From positions 4,340,001-4,404,000 of the forward strand of contig NZ_JAUSZR010000001.1 in assembly GCF_030817835.1 (NCBI RefSeq): a DNA stretch of 64,000 nt, read 5' to 3'. The notes below the pieces were generated by a model that was not told the origin of the DNA, did no database searches, and saw nothing but the letters and a program-made list of their open reading frames with translations. Both the position numbers and the translations under genes were made by a program. Below, in pieces: positions 57,065 through 64,000 of this stretch (its first letter is position 1; each line of letters begins with the position of its first letter). The DNA comes from Pseudarthrobacter sp. W1I19. GTDB lineage: Bacteria > Actinomycetota > Actinomycetes > Actinomycetales > Micrococcaceae.

Positions 57065-57355
57065 TCAGGCTCCTGCCGGGTCCAGGCTGATGCCGTCGCG
57101 GTTGCTGTGCATCTGACGGCCGCTTCCGTCCAGGCTGACTACCCAGACAATGGCCGAGTCCGGGGTCTTCGCGTCAACGCGCCCCCGGTACGCCGGTACC
57201 GCCGGCAGGATGACCTCAACGGCGGATCCGACAGCGATGCCCGACCAGTCCTGGGCAGGGTAGTCCTCCTGCGCCTCGTCTGGCCGGAGTCCGACGGCGG
57301 CCGGCTGCGCAGGGCGTCGGACCCGTCCCCGCGATCGGGCCCTGGCCCCCGTCAT
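57065..57355 (-). CDS. hypothetical protein, 96 aa
   Basis: A 96-residue protein with a basic N-terminus (residues 1-15, Arg-rich) and a small beta-rich domain (VGSAVEVILPAVPAYRGRVD, IVWVVSLDGSGRQM). It overlaps the flavin reductase stop by ATGA, so it is translationally coupled. Two alternative frames in this stretch are shadows. The function is unknown, and it may be an accessory to the reductase. Confidence 0.65.
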   Translation of the reverse strand: MTGARARSRGRVRRPAQPAAVGLRPDEAQEDYPAQDWSGIAVGSAVEVILPAVPAYRGRVDAKTPDSAIVWVVSLDGSGRQMHSNRDGISLDPAGA

Positions 57356-57870
57356 GCAACCTGCTCCAGCTGGCGGGCGCGCGCTTCCACTCCTTCGAAG
57401 TAGCTGCCTTTGAAGAAGAGGAGCGGCTCTGCGCCGTCCCGTGCTCCCAAGGCGCGGACAGCACCCACCACGATGGTGTGATCGCCGCCGTCGTACTCCT
57501 GATGCAGTTCGCAATCCACCCAGGCGAGTGCCTGGTCCAGCACGGGGTTGCCCAGGGGTGACTCCGAGTAGTCGACGCCGGCAAATTTGTCGGTGCCGGA
57601 CCGGGCGAACTGGGCTGCCAGGTGCTGGTGCTCCGCGGGCAGGATGTTCACGGTAAACCGGCCAGCGTTGCGCAGCTGGGGCCAGGTGCTGGAGCTGCGG
57701 GCGGGGCTGAAGGTGACCAGTGCGGGGTCCAGCGAAAGGGAAGAGAAGGACTGGCACGTGAAGCCCGCCGGACCCTTGTCCGTGGCCGCGGTGATGACGG
57801 TCAGTCCGGAGGCAAAGTGGCCCAGGACGTGGCGCAGGCGTTGCGGGGTGAGATCAAAGTGTTCCGTCAT
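57352..57870 (-). CDS. flavin reductase family protein
   Basis: A 172-residue flavin reductase with FMN/FAD binding fold: LRHVLGHFASGLTVITA, GPAGFTCQSFSSLSLDPALVTFSPARSSSTWPQL and DHTIVVGAVRAL. Such enzymes supply reduced flavin to a partner monooxygenase. The start ATG 57870 follows AAAGGAAAG. The FAD monooxygenase at 60007-61503 is of a single-component class that does not need it, so the true partner is not obvious in the window. Confidence 0.9.
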   Translation of the reverse strand: MTEHFDLTPQRLRHVLGHFASGLTVITAATDKGPAGFTCQSFSSLSLDPALVTFSPARSSSTWPQLRNAGRFTVNILPAEHQHLAAQFARSGTDKFAGVDYSESPLGNPVLDQALAWVDCELHQEYDGGDHTIVVGAVRALGARDGAEPLLFFKGSYFEGVEARARQLEQVA

Positions 57871-58114
57871 GTTCTTTCCTTTCAAGGCCGGTTGTTCCAA
57901 CCAACCACCCGCCGGCGCGCTGTTCAATCCCGGCCGAAACGCACTGACGCTGTAGGCAACATGCGGTCATGGCCCGAAGCATGGAGTAACGAAAAGGGGC
58001 CTGTGACCAGCACTGATGGCGGGAGTCCGGGCGTTGGAGAACACAAAGCGCAACCTCATGAAACGAGGCTCAACTGCTTTGGGCTGCTGATTTTTGGGGC
58101 CGTAGGGTGGGCCA

Positions 58115-58702
58115 ATGACTTTTATTGTGCGCCGGGCACGCCCCGCCGAATACGGGGACATCGGGCAACTGACGCTGGCTGGATTCGGCCACCTCGAACC
58201 GGGCGCCTTCCTGCCGGACGGGGAACGCCTCGCCCTGCTGCTGGATGCCGAGGGCCGGGACCAGCAGGGCGTATTGCTGGTGGCCGAGGGAACCGACGGC
58301 CAACTCCTGGGCACCGCCAGCATCTTCCCGCACGGTGTCCCCTACGCGCGCCAGGCCGGTGCGGGAGAAGCAGAACTGAGGCTTCTCGCCGTACTTTCCG
58401 CTGCCCGGAAACAAGGGCTTGGCTACGCACTCCTGGCGGAAGGGGCGAATGTGGCCACAAAGTGGGGTGCTGAACGCCTGGTCCTGGATACCGCGCAGCA
58501 CAACCTGCGTTCGCAGCGGCTTTATCTTCGTTTCGGTTTCAAACACCGGCCTCAGCGGGACGTCCACCGGGCACCACCCAAGGTCCCGCTGGCTGTTTTC
58601 ACCCTTGACCTGCCGTACCGGCCGCCTGCCGCCCCGGCCTCCCTGCGGGCTGCCGCCACTCCAGACGCAGGCGCTGGAAGCCGGGACAGCGCCGTCGTCT
58701 AA
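58115..58702 (+). CDS. GNAT-family N-acetyltransferase
   Basis: A 195-residue acetyltransferase. The N-terminus FIVRRARPAEYGDIGQLTLAGFG is typical, the acetyl-CoA segment is ELRLLAVLSAARKQGLGYALLAEG, and LDTAQHNLRSQRLYLRFGF is motif B. The C-terminal 40 residues are Ala/Pro-rich and likely disordered. Substrate is unknown. Confidence 0.87.
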   Translation: MTFIVRRARPAEYGDIGQLTLAGFGHLEPGAFLPDGERLALLLDAEGRDQQGVLLVAEGTDGQLLGTASIFPHGVPYARQAGAGEAELRLLAVLSAARKQGLGYALLAEGANVATKWGAERLVLDTAQHNLRSQRLYLRFGFKHRPQRDVHRAPPKVPLAVFTLDLPYRPPAAPASLRAAATPDAGAGSRDSAVV

Positions 58703-58742
58703 AAGACACTCCGGGAAGGGCCACGCAGGATACTGTGGGCCA

Positions 58743-59132
58743 ATGGAGATGCGCCTTGAGGTTGTGCAGGTACCCGTGTCCGATGTGGACCGGGCAAAGT
58801 CCTTCTATACGGAGCAACTGGGCTTCGTGCTCGACCACGACGTGGAGCACGTTCCGGGGATGCGGGTGGTGCAGCTGACGCCCCCGGGTTCGCCCACGTC
58901 GATCGTTATCGGAACCGGAATGACTGCCATGGCGCCGGGCAGCCTGGAGGGACTGCAGCTGGTGGTGCCGGACATGGGTGCAACTCGCGACGAACTGGTT
59001 CGCCGCGGCGCGGACATCAGCGAGGTCCAGGACATGGGTGGCGTGCTGTTTGCCCAGTTCGCCGATCCGGACGGCAACCGCTGGGTCCTCCAGGGCGCCA
59101 CGCCACCGGACATCAGGGATGCGCACTTGTAA
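58743..59132 (+). CDS. VOC (glyoxalase-like) family protein
   Basis: A 129-residue vicinal-oxygen-chelate protein: VVQVPVSDVDRAKSFYTEQLGFVLDHD at the N-terminus and FAQFADPDGNRWVLQ at the C-terminus. It starts at ATG 58743, 40 bp after the acetyltransferase. It is a different branch from the VOC protein at 39984. Its substrate is unknown. Confidence 0.87.
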   Translation: MEMRLEVVQVPVSDVDRAKSFYTEQLGFVLDHDVEHVPGMRVVQLTPPGSPTSIVIGTGMTAMAPGSLEGLQLVVPDMGATRDELVRRGADISEVQDMGGVLFAQFADPDGNRWVLQGATPPDIRDAHL

Positions 59133-59168
59133 AGGATCCTGACCAGGTGACCGGCCAATCCTGGACCC

Positions 59169-60002
59169 TCAGCTGCGCGGCAGTCCGATGGCCCGACTGA
59201 TCACAGCGTCGAACTGGTGGTCGCCGAGCAATCCTCGCGCGGTGATCAGCGGTTTGGCGCCGAAGCCCATCGCGTAGCGGGTCTTCGGCTTCGCGGCGGT
59301 CACGGCCTTCCCGATTGCGTCGGCCACTACCGACGGCGGTGAGTTCCGGCTTCCGGCCGATTCCGCCCGCAAGGTCCTGGCCACAGCTTCGGCCTGCGCC
59401 GCATACGGTCCATGCCCGGAGGTAGCCTCAAGATTGTCCGCCGCGATGCCGCCCCACTCGGTGGCGATGCTGCCGGGCTCAATAACCACCACATTGATGC
59501 CGAACGGTTTGACCTCCAGGCGGAGGCAGTCGCTGAGCGCCTCCAGGGCAAACTTGGTTCCGTGATACCAGCCGCCCAGCGGCGTGTAGATCTTCCCGCC
59601 CATCGAGGTGACGTTCAGGATGGTGCCCGAACGTTGCCCGCGCATGTGCGGCAGGACCAGCTGCGCCAGCCGGATGGCCCCGATGACGTTGACTTCGAAC
59701 TGCCGGCGGCCCTCATCAATGGGGACATCCTCGAGCGCTCCGTAGGAGCCATATCCGGCGTTGTTGACCAGGACGTCGATGCGGCCGGTATCGGCAATGA
59801 TCTGCGTAATGCCGGCGCTCATCGACGCATCGTCGGTCACGTCCATGGCAAGCGGGCGGATGCCGTCGGCCGCCAGTCCCTGCAGCCGGTCCGTGCGCCG
59901 CGCCGCCCCGTACACGGTGTAGCCGAGGCCCTGCAGCTTCCGGACAGTGGCCTCCCCGATTCCTGAGGATGCTCCAGTGACAAGTGCCGTCTTAGTGGTC
60001 AT
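59169..60002 (-). CDS. short-chain dehydrogenase/reductase 2
   Basis: A 277-residue SDR. TGASSGIGEAT is at residues 9-19, NNAGYGSYGALED near 88, NVTSMGGKIYTPLGG has the Ser, and YHGTK has the Tyr and Lys. It lies 4 nt downstream of the FAD monooxygenase gene on the same strand, so the two are likely co-transcribed, and the pair may act on one hydroxylated product. Confidence 0.92.
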   Translation of the reverse strand: MTTKTALVTGASSGIGEATVRKLQGLGYTVYGAARRTDRLQGLAADGIRPLAMDVTDDASMSAGITQIIADTGRIDVLVNNAGYGSYGALEDVPIDEGRRQFEVNVIGAIRLAQLVLPHMRGQRSGTILNVTSMGGKIYTPLGGWYHGTKFALEALSDCLRLEVKPFGINVVVIEPGSIATEWGGIAADNLEATSGHGPYAAQAEAVARTLRAESAGSRNSPPSVVADAIGKAVTAAKPKTRYAMGFGAKPLITARGLLGDHQFDAVISRAIGLPRS

Positions 60003-60006
60003 GCCC

Positions 60007-61503
60007 CTAAACTAGGGCGGATCCGCACCAGGTGGCCAGAGCCTCAGCAAGCCCCGCATCCGTTCCCTCGCCCACCCATGCGACGTATCCGTCCGGCCTG
60101 ACGAGGACCGCGGCGGGAGCAGGAACCTCGCCCACCACCGGCAGCTCCCACGGCCCGCCGTATCGGGCATCGACCAGCTTCACCCTTTCGGGCCGCTGCA
60201 CGTTGTCGAAGACGCCCGGGACACCAAAATTCAGCAGCAGCGGCCGCGCCTCATGCAGCAGGGAAAAAGCCGTCAGCGCGCCATCCTCAGTGGCAAGGTC
60301 GACGTCGGGCACCCGGCGTCCCAGCAGCGGGTGGCCCTCGCCGAGGTCGTAATGGACGTCCAGGCCGGACTGCATCCCGGCGAACTTCCGACGCGGCTCC
60401 TCCATGCCAAGGAGCTCGGCAACAACCTCCCCGGCGGCCTTGATCCGAGGATCCGCGCGGCGCAGGGCAGTCTGCGCCATGGTGTTGCGCAGCACCCGCG
60501 CCGCCACCGGGTGGCGCTCCGCATGGTAGGTATCCAGGAGGGTTTCCTGGGCTGTTCCGTTGACCACCTGCCCCAGCTTCCAGCCCAGGTTTACCGCGTC
60601 CTGCACCCCGATGTTCAGGCCCTGCCCGCCGTCCGGGGAATGCACGTGCGCCGCATCGCCGGCAAGCAGGATCCGCCCTGAACGGTAGGTTGCCGCCTGC
60701 CGGGTCATGTCCGTAAACCGGGAAACCCAAGTGGGACTGTGGGCCCCGTAATCGGTGCCACAGACCGCAATCAGCGCCGCACTGAGATCCGCCAGGGTGG
60801 GCTCGGCGGAAGGCCCCACGTGCTCCTCGGTCACCATGACCCCCACCGGTCCGCTGTCCGCATAGACCACTTTGCCGTCCACGATCTTGTACTCCCGCCG
60901 CCCAAAGGAATGGATGCCGAAAGCATTCTGGTGCACGCCGAACTCGGGCTGGCCGGTCATCTCCACCTCCGCGATCAGGGCGCTGGTGGTTGGATCCCAG
61001 CCGGGAAATTCAATGCCCGCCGCTTTGCGCACCAGGCTTCTGCCGCCGTCGCACCCCACAACATAGTCCGCGCGCAGGGTGCGGCCGTCCTTGAGCTGGA
61101 GGTCGACGCCGGCTCCGTCCTGCGCGAGGCCCGTCACCTCTTGGCCGCGGTAGAACGTCACGGCCAACTCGTCCACCCACCCCGCCAGGATGCGTTCGAT
61201 GTGGGTCTGCCACAGCCCCAGCCCATAGGGATGGCGGGTGGGAAAGTCACTGATATCCAGGCGGGTCATCGCGAACCCCGCCACCTGCGCCGGTTGTCCC
61301 TCCGAGATGAACCGCCCGGCGATGCCGCGCTGGTCCAGGACTTCAAGGGTCCGTGAGTGCAGGCCGCCTGCCCGCGCACCTGCCAGCTCCTGGCTGGGGC
61401 GCCGCTCCACAATGGCTGCATCAACTCCCGCGAGCGCCAACTCCCCTGCCAGCATCAACCCCGTGGGGCCACCGCCCACGATCAGTACCGCGTGCTCCGT
61501 CAT
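60007..61503 (-). CDS. FAD-dependent aromatic monooxygenase
   Basis: A 498-residue class A flavoprotein monooxygenase. The N-terminal FAD motif is LIVGGGPTGLMLAGELALAG, the middle DG motif is ADYVVGCDGGRSLVRKAAG, and the third FAD motif is RILLAGDAAHVHSPDGGQGLNIGVQDAVNLGWKL. The overall pattern resembles rifampicin monooxygenase and phenol-type hydroxylases. ATG 61503 is selected by GGGAG and by the FAD motif at residue 7. It probably hydroxylates an aromatic ring; drug inactivation is an alternative. Confidence 0.92.
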   Translation of the reverse strand: MTEHAVLIVGGGPTGLMLAGELALAGVDAAIVERRPSQELAGARAGGLHSRTLEVLDQRGIAGRFISEGQPAQVAGFAMTRLDISDFPTRHPYGLGLWQTHIERILAGWVDELAVTFYRGQEVTGLAQDGAGVDLQLKDGRTLRADYVVGCDGGRSLVRKAAGIEFPGWDPTTSALIAEVEMTGQPEFGVHQNAFGIHSFGRREYKIVDGKVVYADSGPVGVMVTEEHVGPSAEPTLADLSAALIAVCGTDYGAHSPTWVSRFTDMTRQAATYRSGRILLAGDAAHVHSPDGGQGLNIGVQDAVNLGWKLGQVVNGTAQETLLDTYHAERHPVAARVLRNTMAQTALRRADPRIKAAGEVVAELLGMEEPRRKFAGMQSGLDVHYDLGEGHPLLGRRVPDVDLATEDGALTAFSLLHEARPLLLNFGVPGVFDNVQRPERVKLVDARYGGPWELPVVGEVPAPAAVLVRPDGYVAWVGEGTDAGLAEALATWCGSALV

Positions 61504-61695
61504 CGCATTTGCTCCCGTTCTCCCGGTTGAGGCCTCTGCGATTATCCGGCCCCCATGGGCCCTTGCGGCAAGCCCCACCTTGGGCGATACATTGGAAATG
61601 GAAGGAGTGCGAGCACCTGTCGCCACGTAGGTGCAATGCGCAGAAGGCGCAAGGGCAGGTTCACTCTGTCAGTCCCGGTGCCTAGACTTTTGGGC

Positions 61696-61956
61696 ATGAG
61701 CGAAAACCAGGAAACCATCGGAAGCTCCACCCCCGAGCCGGATACAGGCTTGAACCGGGACCCTGAGGATTGGGTCACAGGAGATGAGCCCATGACAGCG
61801 GCCCAGCGCAGCTACCTCGATACTCTGGCGCGCGAGGCAGGGGAAGAACTGCCGGCTGATCTCAGCAAGGCGGAAGCGTCAAAGCACATTGACCGGCTGC
61901 AGCAGCGCAGCGGGCGAGTGTCAGGCAACGATTCCGGCAACGCCGGAGAGAAGTAA
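61696..61956 (+). CDS. DUF3072 protein
   Basis: An 86-residue acidic protein with the DUF3072 core WVTGDEPMTAAQRSYLDTLAREAGEELPADLSKAEASKHID, two predicted helices, and flexible ends. ATG 61696 is used. A longer frame is possible but has a poor N-terminus. A strong terminator follows directly. Function is unknown; the length is normal for this family. Confidence 0.85.
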   Translation: MSENQETIGSSTPEPDTGLNRDPEDWVTGDEPMTAAQRSYLDTLAREAGEELPADLSKAEASKHIDRLQQRSGRVSGNDSGNAGEK

Positions 61957-61957
61957 C

Positions 61958-61985
61958 GGCGCCTTCCTCAGGGAAGGCGCCTTTA
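61958..61985. terminator. strong hairpin terminator after the DUF3072 gene
   Basis: GGCGCCTTCC and GGAAGGCGCC form a perfect 10-bp stem with a 4-base loop, followed by TTTA on the plus strand. It begins 2 bp after the stop codon and lies between convergent genes. Confidence 0.85.
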
Positions 61986-61988
61986 GGC

Positions 61989-62192
61989 TTACCAGGCCTG
62001 GTGTTCGCGGGTCAGGCCGAAAGGAACGGCCTCGCTGAGCGCCACGGTGAACTTGTCCACGCCGTGCCGGGTGACCAGGATGCCGTGCCGCTTCTCGGCC
62101 AGCGCGTGGGCTTTGGCAGCCGTGACGGCGGCGTCAAGCTCGCTGTCCATGCTCTGGCGGTCGGCAACGGTGAGGGTCAGTGGGAAGTTCAT
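61989..62192 (-). CDS. hypothetical protein, 67 aa
   Basis: A 67-residue protein (MNFPLTLTVADRQSMD at the start and TREHQAW at the end) with a central helical stretch and a short strand pair. ATG 62192 has AAGG upstream. It is small but has codon use like its neighbours. No family is recognised. Confidence 0.65.
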   Translation of the reverse strand: MNFPLTLTVADRQSMDSELDAAVTAAKAHALAEKRHGILVTRHGVDKFTVALSEAVPFGLTREHQAW

Positions 62193-62315
62193 GGGTCTAG
62201 CCTTAGTGTGTTGGGGGTAGGGGGTCATATCTAACACCTGCGCTCCCCAAGGCTGCAGACGAAGTTGGGCACCTTTGTGCCCAGTTCATGATGCCCGACT
62301 AATGGATCACCAGCA

Positions 62316-62331
62316 ACTTGAAAAATCAAGT
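62316..62331. promoter_or_regulatory. palindrome ACTTGAAAAATCAAGT
   Basis: It has 6-bp perfect arms and a 4-base spacer. It resembles operators of helix-turn-helix regulators; FNR-type spacing does not fit. The regulator is unknown. Confidence 0.4.
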
Positions 62332-62380
62332 AATAAGTCGTCGCAGGTCAAGAGCATGACGAGTCGTGCATGGTCGAGCA

Positions 62381-62408
62381 AATTCACGGCGCCAAAGCAC
62401 CGTGAATT
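62381..62408. promoter_or_regulatory. inverted repeat AATTCACGG/CCGTGAATT
   Basis: It has perfect 9-bp arms and a 10-base spacer, about 95 bp upstream of the chosen GTG start. It could be an operator or a leader hairpin. Confidence 0.4.
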
Positions 62409-62502
62409 AGAGTTGGACTGGAGTGGAAGCTGTTTCCGGACGGCTCCGATGCCCCTGAACCAGCCATGCGGCAGAACCCAAGCCCAGCACAACACCATAC
62501 GT

Positions 62503-63837
62503 GTGCCACGACCTGACAAGGATCCCGCCATTTCCACGGACGCTTTCTTCGGCAATCTCACCCGGATCCGCAACGTCATCCTTCCCACACCCGCCCGGAA
62601 CCGGCTGAACACCGGCCGCGGACTGCTGGGCGGCTTCATCGTGGTGCACCTGGTCTTCCTGATCTTTGCCGCCTCCCTGTCGCTGCGCGGGGAGGCCTTC
62701 AGCGATACGTTCATCTACCGCGACTGGGCCATGGCAGGCTTCGACGACGCCAACCTCACCGGCGGCCCCAGCCCCTGGGTCTACCCCATCCTCGCGCTGA
62801 TCCCCATGGCCATTGCCGGCATTGCGGGCCCCGGACCGTTCTTCTTCCTCTGGGTCCTGATGACCACCCTGCTCAACGGCTGGGCGCTGCTGAAGCTGAC
62901 CGACCGCGGCCGCGAGCACAACGCCATCCCCGCCGGCTGGTGGTGGCTCGCGTTCACGTTCCTCATGGGCTGGCTCGGCTTCGCCCGCGTGGACGGCCTC
63001 ACGGCACCGCTGGTCCTGGTGGCCCTCGCCTACGGTGTGGGCCGGCCATTCATCGCCTCCATCCTGCTGGCCATCGGCACCTGGGTGAAGGTCTGGCCTG
63101 CGGCCATCATGCTGGCCCTGTTCGCCGTGGTGCGGAACCGGATCCTGGTGGTGCTTGCCGGAATCACGACGACGGCGGGCGTCGTTGCGCTGGCAGCGGC
63201 CGTTGGCAGCGTTCCCAAGCTGTTGAATTTCCTCACCCAGCAGGGCGACCGCGGCATGCAGCTCGAGGCCACCTTCACCACGCCCTGGCTCTGGCTGTCC
63301 GTCCTGAACGTGGGCGGCTCGCGGATGTACATGAACACGGACATCAACTCCATGCAGGTGGACGGTCCCGGCACTGCGCTGATGTCCGTGCTGATGCAGC
63401 CCCTCCTTGTCCTTGCCGCGCTGCTGGTGGCCGGCCTGACGTTCTGGGCGCTGCACAACGGAAAAGCTAGCGGCGGTGTGGACCGCACCGAACTGCTCCT
63501 GGCCGGCGCACTGACGCTCGCCACCGCGTTTGTGGTCTTCAACAAGGTGGGGTCCCCGCAGTTCATGGTGTGGCTGGCCCCTGCAGTCGCCGTAGGGCTG
63601 GCCCACAGCTGGCGGGAATGGCGGGTGCCGGCCGCCATGCTGATTGTCATCGCCGTGGCCACGTACTTCATCTACCCGCTGTTCTACGACGCCCTCAGCC
63701 ACAACAACCCATGGATGGCGCTGGTGTTGACCATCCGCAACATCCTGCTGGTGGTGCTGTTCCTCTGGAGCGTCCGGCGCCTCTACCTGCTGGGCAAGAA
63801 GACCCCCGCAGCCGCTCCCGTGCTGAAGGAGTCCTAA
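62503..63837 (+). CDS. polytopic membrane protein, possible GT87/DUF2029-like mannosyltransferase
   Basis: A 444-residue protein with about 10-11 membrane spans. GFIVVHLVFLIFAASLSLRGEAFSDTFIYRDWA near the N-terminus (an Asp after span 1) matches polyprenol-phosphate-sugar-dependent glycosyltransferases of the GT-C fold. GSPQFMVWLAPAVAVGL and a Pro-rich tail are near the end. GTG 62503 is chosen, but no ribosome site is seen and ATG 62452 is an alternative. It appears to be paralogous to the next gene. Actinobacterial cell-envelope glycan synthesis is a plausible role. Confidence 0.75.
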   Translation: MPRPDKDPAISTDAFFGNLTRIRNVILPTPARNRLNTGRGLLGGFIVVHLVFLIFAASLSLRGEAFSDTFIYRDWAMAGFDDANLTGGPSPWVYPILALIPMAIAGIAGPGPFFFLWVLMTTLLNGWALLKLTDRGREHNAIPAGWWWLAFTFLMGWLGFARVDGLTAPLVLVALAYGVGRPFIASILLAIGTWVKVWPAAIMLALFAVVRNRILVVLAGITTTAGVVALAAAVGSVPKLLNFLTQQGDRGMQLEATFTTPWLWLSVLNVGGSRMYMNTDINSMQVDGPGTALMSVLMQPLLVLAALLVAGLTFWALHNGKASGGVDRTELLLAGALTLATAFVVFNKVGSPQFMVWLAPAVAVGLAHSWREWRVPAAMLIVIAVATYFIYPLFYDALSHNNPWMALVLTIRNILLVVLFLWSVRRLYLLGKKTPAAAPVLKES

Positions 63838-63838
63838 G

Positions 63839-64000
63839 ATTTCCGCGAAGTTCTTTGACCGCCTGGTGACGCTCCGCACCAAAGTCCTCCCCGCCAAGGT
63901 GGTGGACTGGTTCGCCCGCCCGTCCAGCGTGTGGTGGGGCTTCGCCGTCGTCCATCTCTACTTCCTGGGCTGGATGGCGTCCTTTTTCCTCAACGGCGAT
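63839..64000 (+). CDS. second membrane protein of the same family (partial, cut by window end)
   Basis: The frame runs off the right edge. The visible protein (ISAKFFDRLVTLRTKVLP, then WWGFAVVHLYFLGWMASFFLNGD) aligns with the N-terminus of the preceding protein (ISTDAFFGNLTRIRNVILP, GFIVVHLVFLIFAASLSLRGE). A perfectly spaced AAGGAG lies before an ATT codon at 63839, and the first standard in-frame start (GTG 63866) would omit the conserved part and has no ribosome site. An ATT start is therefore likely. Confidence 0.7.
   Translation, partial: MSAKFFDRLVTLRTKVLPAKVVDWFARPSSVWWGFAVVHLYFLGWMASFFLNGD

Larger units (their letters stand above)
62193..62502. other. relatively AT-rich stretch before the membrane protein pair
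   Basis: This 310-bp stretch has less G/C than the rest of the window and carries no clear gene. It contains two inverted repeats: ACTTGAAAAATCAAGT at 62316-62331 and the pair AATTCACGG/CCGTGAATT at 62381-62408. It likely contains promoters and operators for the downstream membrane protein genes. Confidence 0.5.

Noticed and set aside
62407..63897. 496-residue minus-strand open frame over the membrane protein
   Set aside because: It is a His/Gln/Gly-rich shadow of a protein with clear membrane spans.

Overview
The window reads as chromosomal DNA of a high-GC Gram-positive actinobacterium, most likely Arthrobacter, Pseudarthrobacter or a close relative in the Micrococcaceae. The clues are strong G/C in third codon positions, many GTG starts, two DUF222/13E12-type HNH proteins, a GGTGGTTGAGCC-type intergenic repeat, and a very rich set of carbohydrate and organic-acid genes. 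The genus is an inference. I saw no rRNA, tRNA, CRISPR array or prophage. One complete insertion sequence is present.

1-9.1 kb: two alpha/beta hydrolases and a GH78 alpha-L-rhamnosidase form one translationally coupled operon, divergent from an IclR regulator. ppsA and its regulator ppsR follow. 9.5-16.2 kb: a DUF222-HNH gene, an unknown gene, ilvD divergent from an XRE/MmyB-type regulator, and a hemerythrin-like gene. 15.3-26 kb: a six-gene operon (oligopeptide-type ABC importer with a fused permease-ATPase, a second GH78 rhamnosidase, a nucleoside-hydrolase-like protein) is divergent from a GH1 beta-glucosidase. Together with the first operon this suggests growth on rhamnose-capped glycosides such as plant rutinosides. 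A 22-bp element (17/22 identical) lies upstream of both rhamnosidase operons.

26-39.4 kb: a LacI-controlled divergent locus. Leftward run LacI, an enolase-superfamily sugar-acid dehydratase and an FAH-family enzyme. An IS481-type element then separates these from an aldose epimerase. Rightward runs a sugar ABC importer without an ATPase, two Gfo/Idh/MocA oxidoreductases, a xylose-isomerase-like TIM barrel and a ThuA-like protein. This gene set resembles thu-type and 3-keto-glycoside pathways and is the best candidate for an undescribed catabolic system. Its control region shows a CRP/GlxR-like site, a perfect LacI operator and a second operator over the lacI start.

39.5-45.9 kb: an AraC/VOC/UvrA2-like module typical of DNA-damaging-drug tolerance, STAS-like and MOSC genes, and a GntR-MFS pair divergent from an SDR around a perfect 12-bp-arm palindrome. 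46-55 kb: an eight-gene operon carrying both a TctABC transporter and a TRAP-like permease, with RraA-, DUF1932- and cyclase-family enzymes, divergent from a second IclR regulator. 55-64 kb: a second, nearly identical DUF222-HNH gene about 45 kb from the first in the same orientation, flavin reductase and FAD monooxygenase genes, small stress-type genes, and two tandem paralogous polytopic membrane proteins. The second of these is cut by the window edge and may start at an ATT codon.
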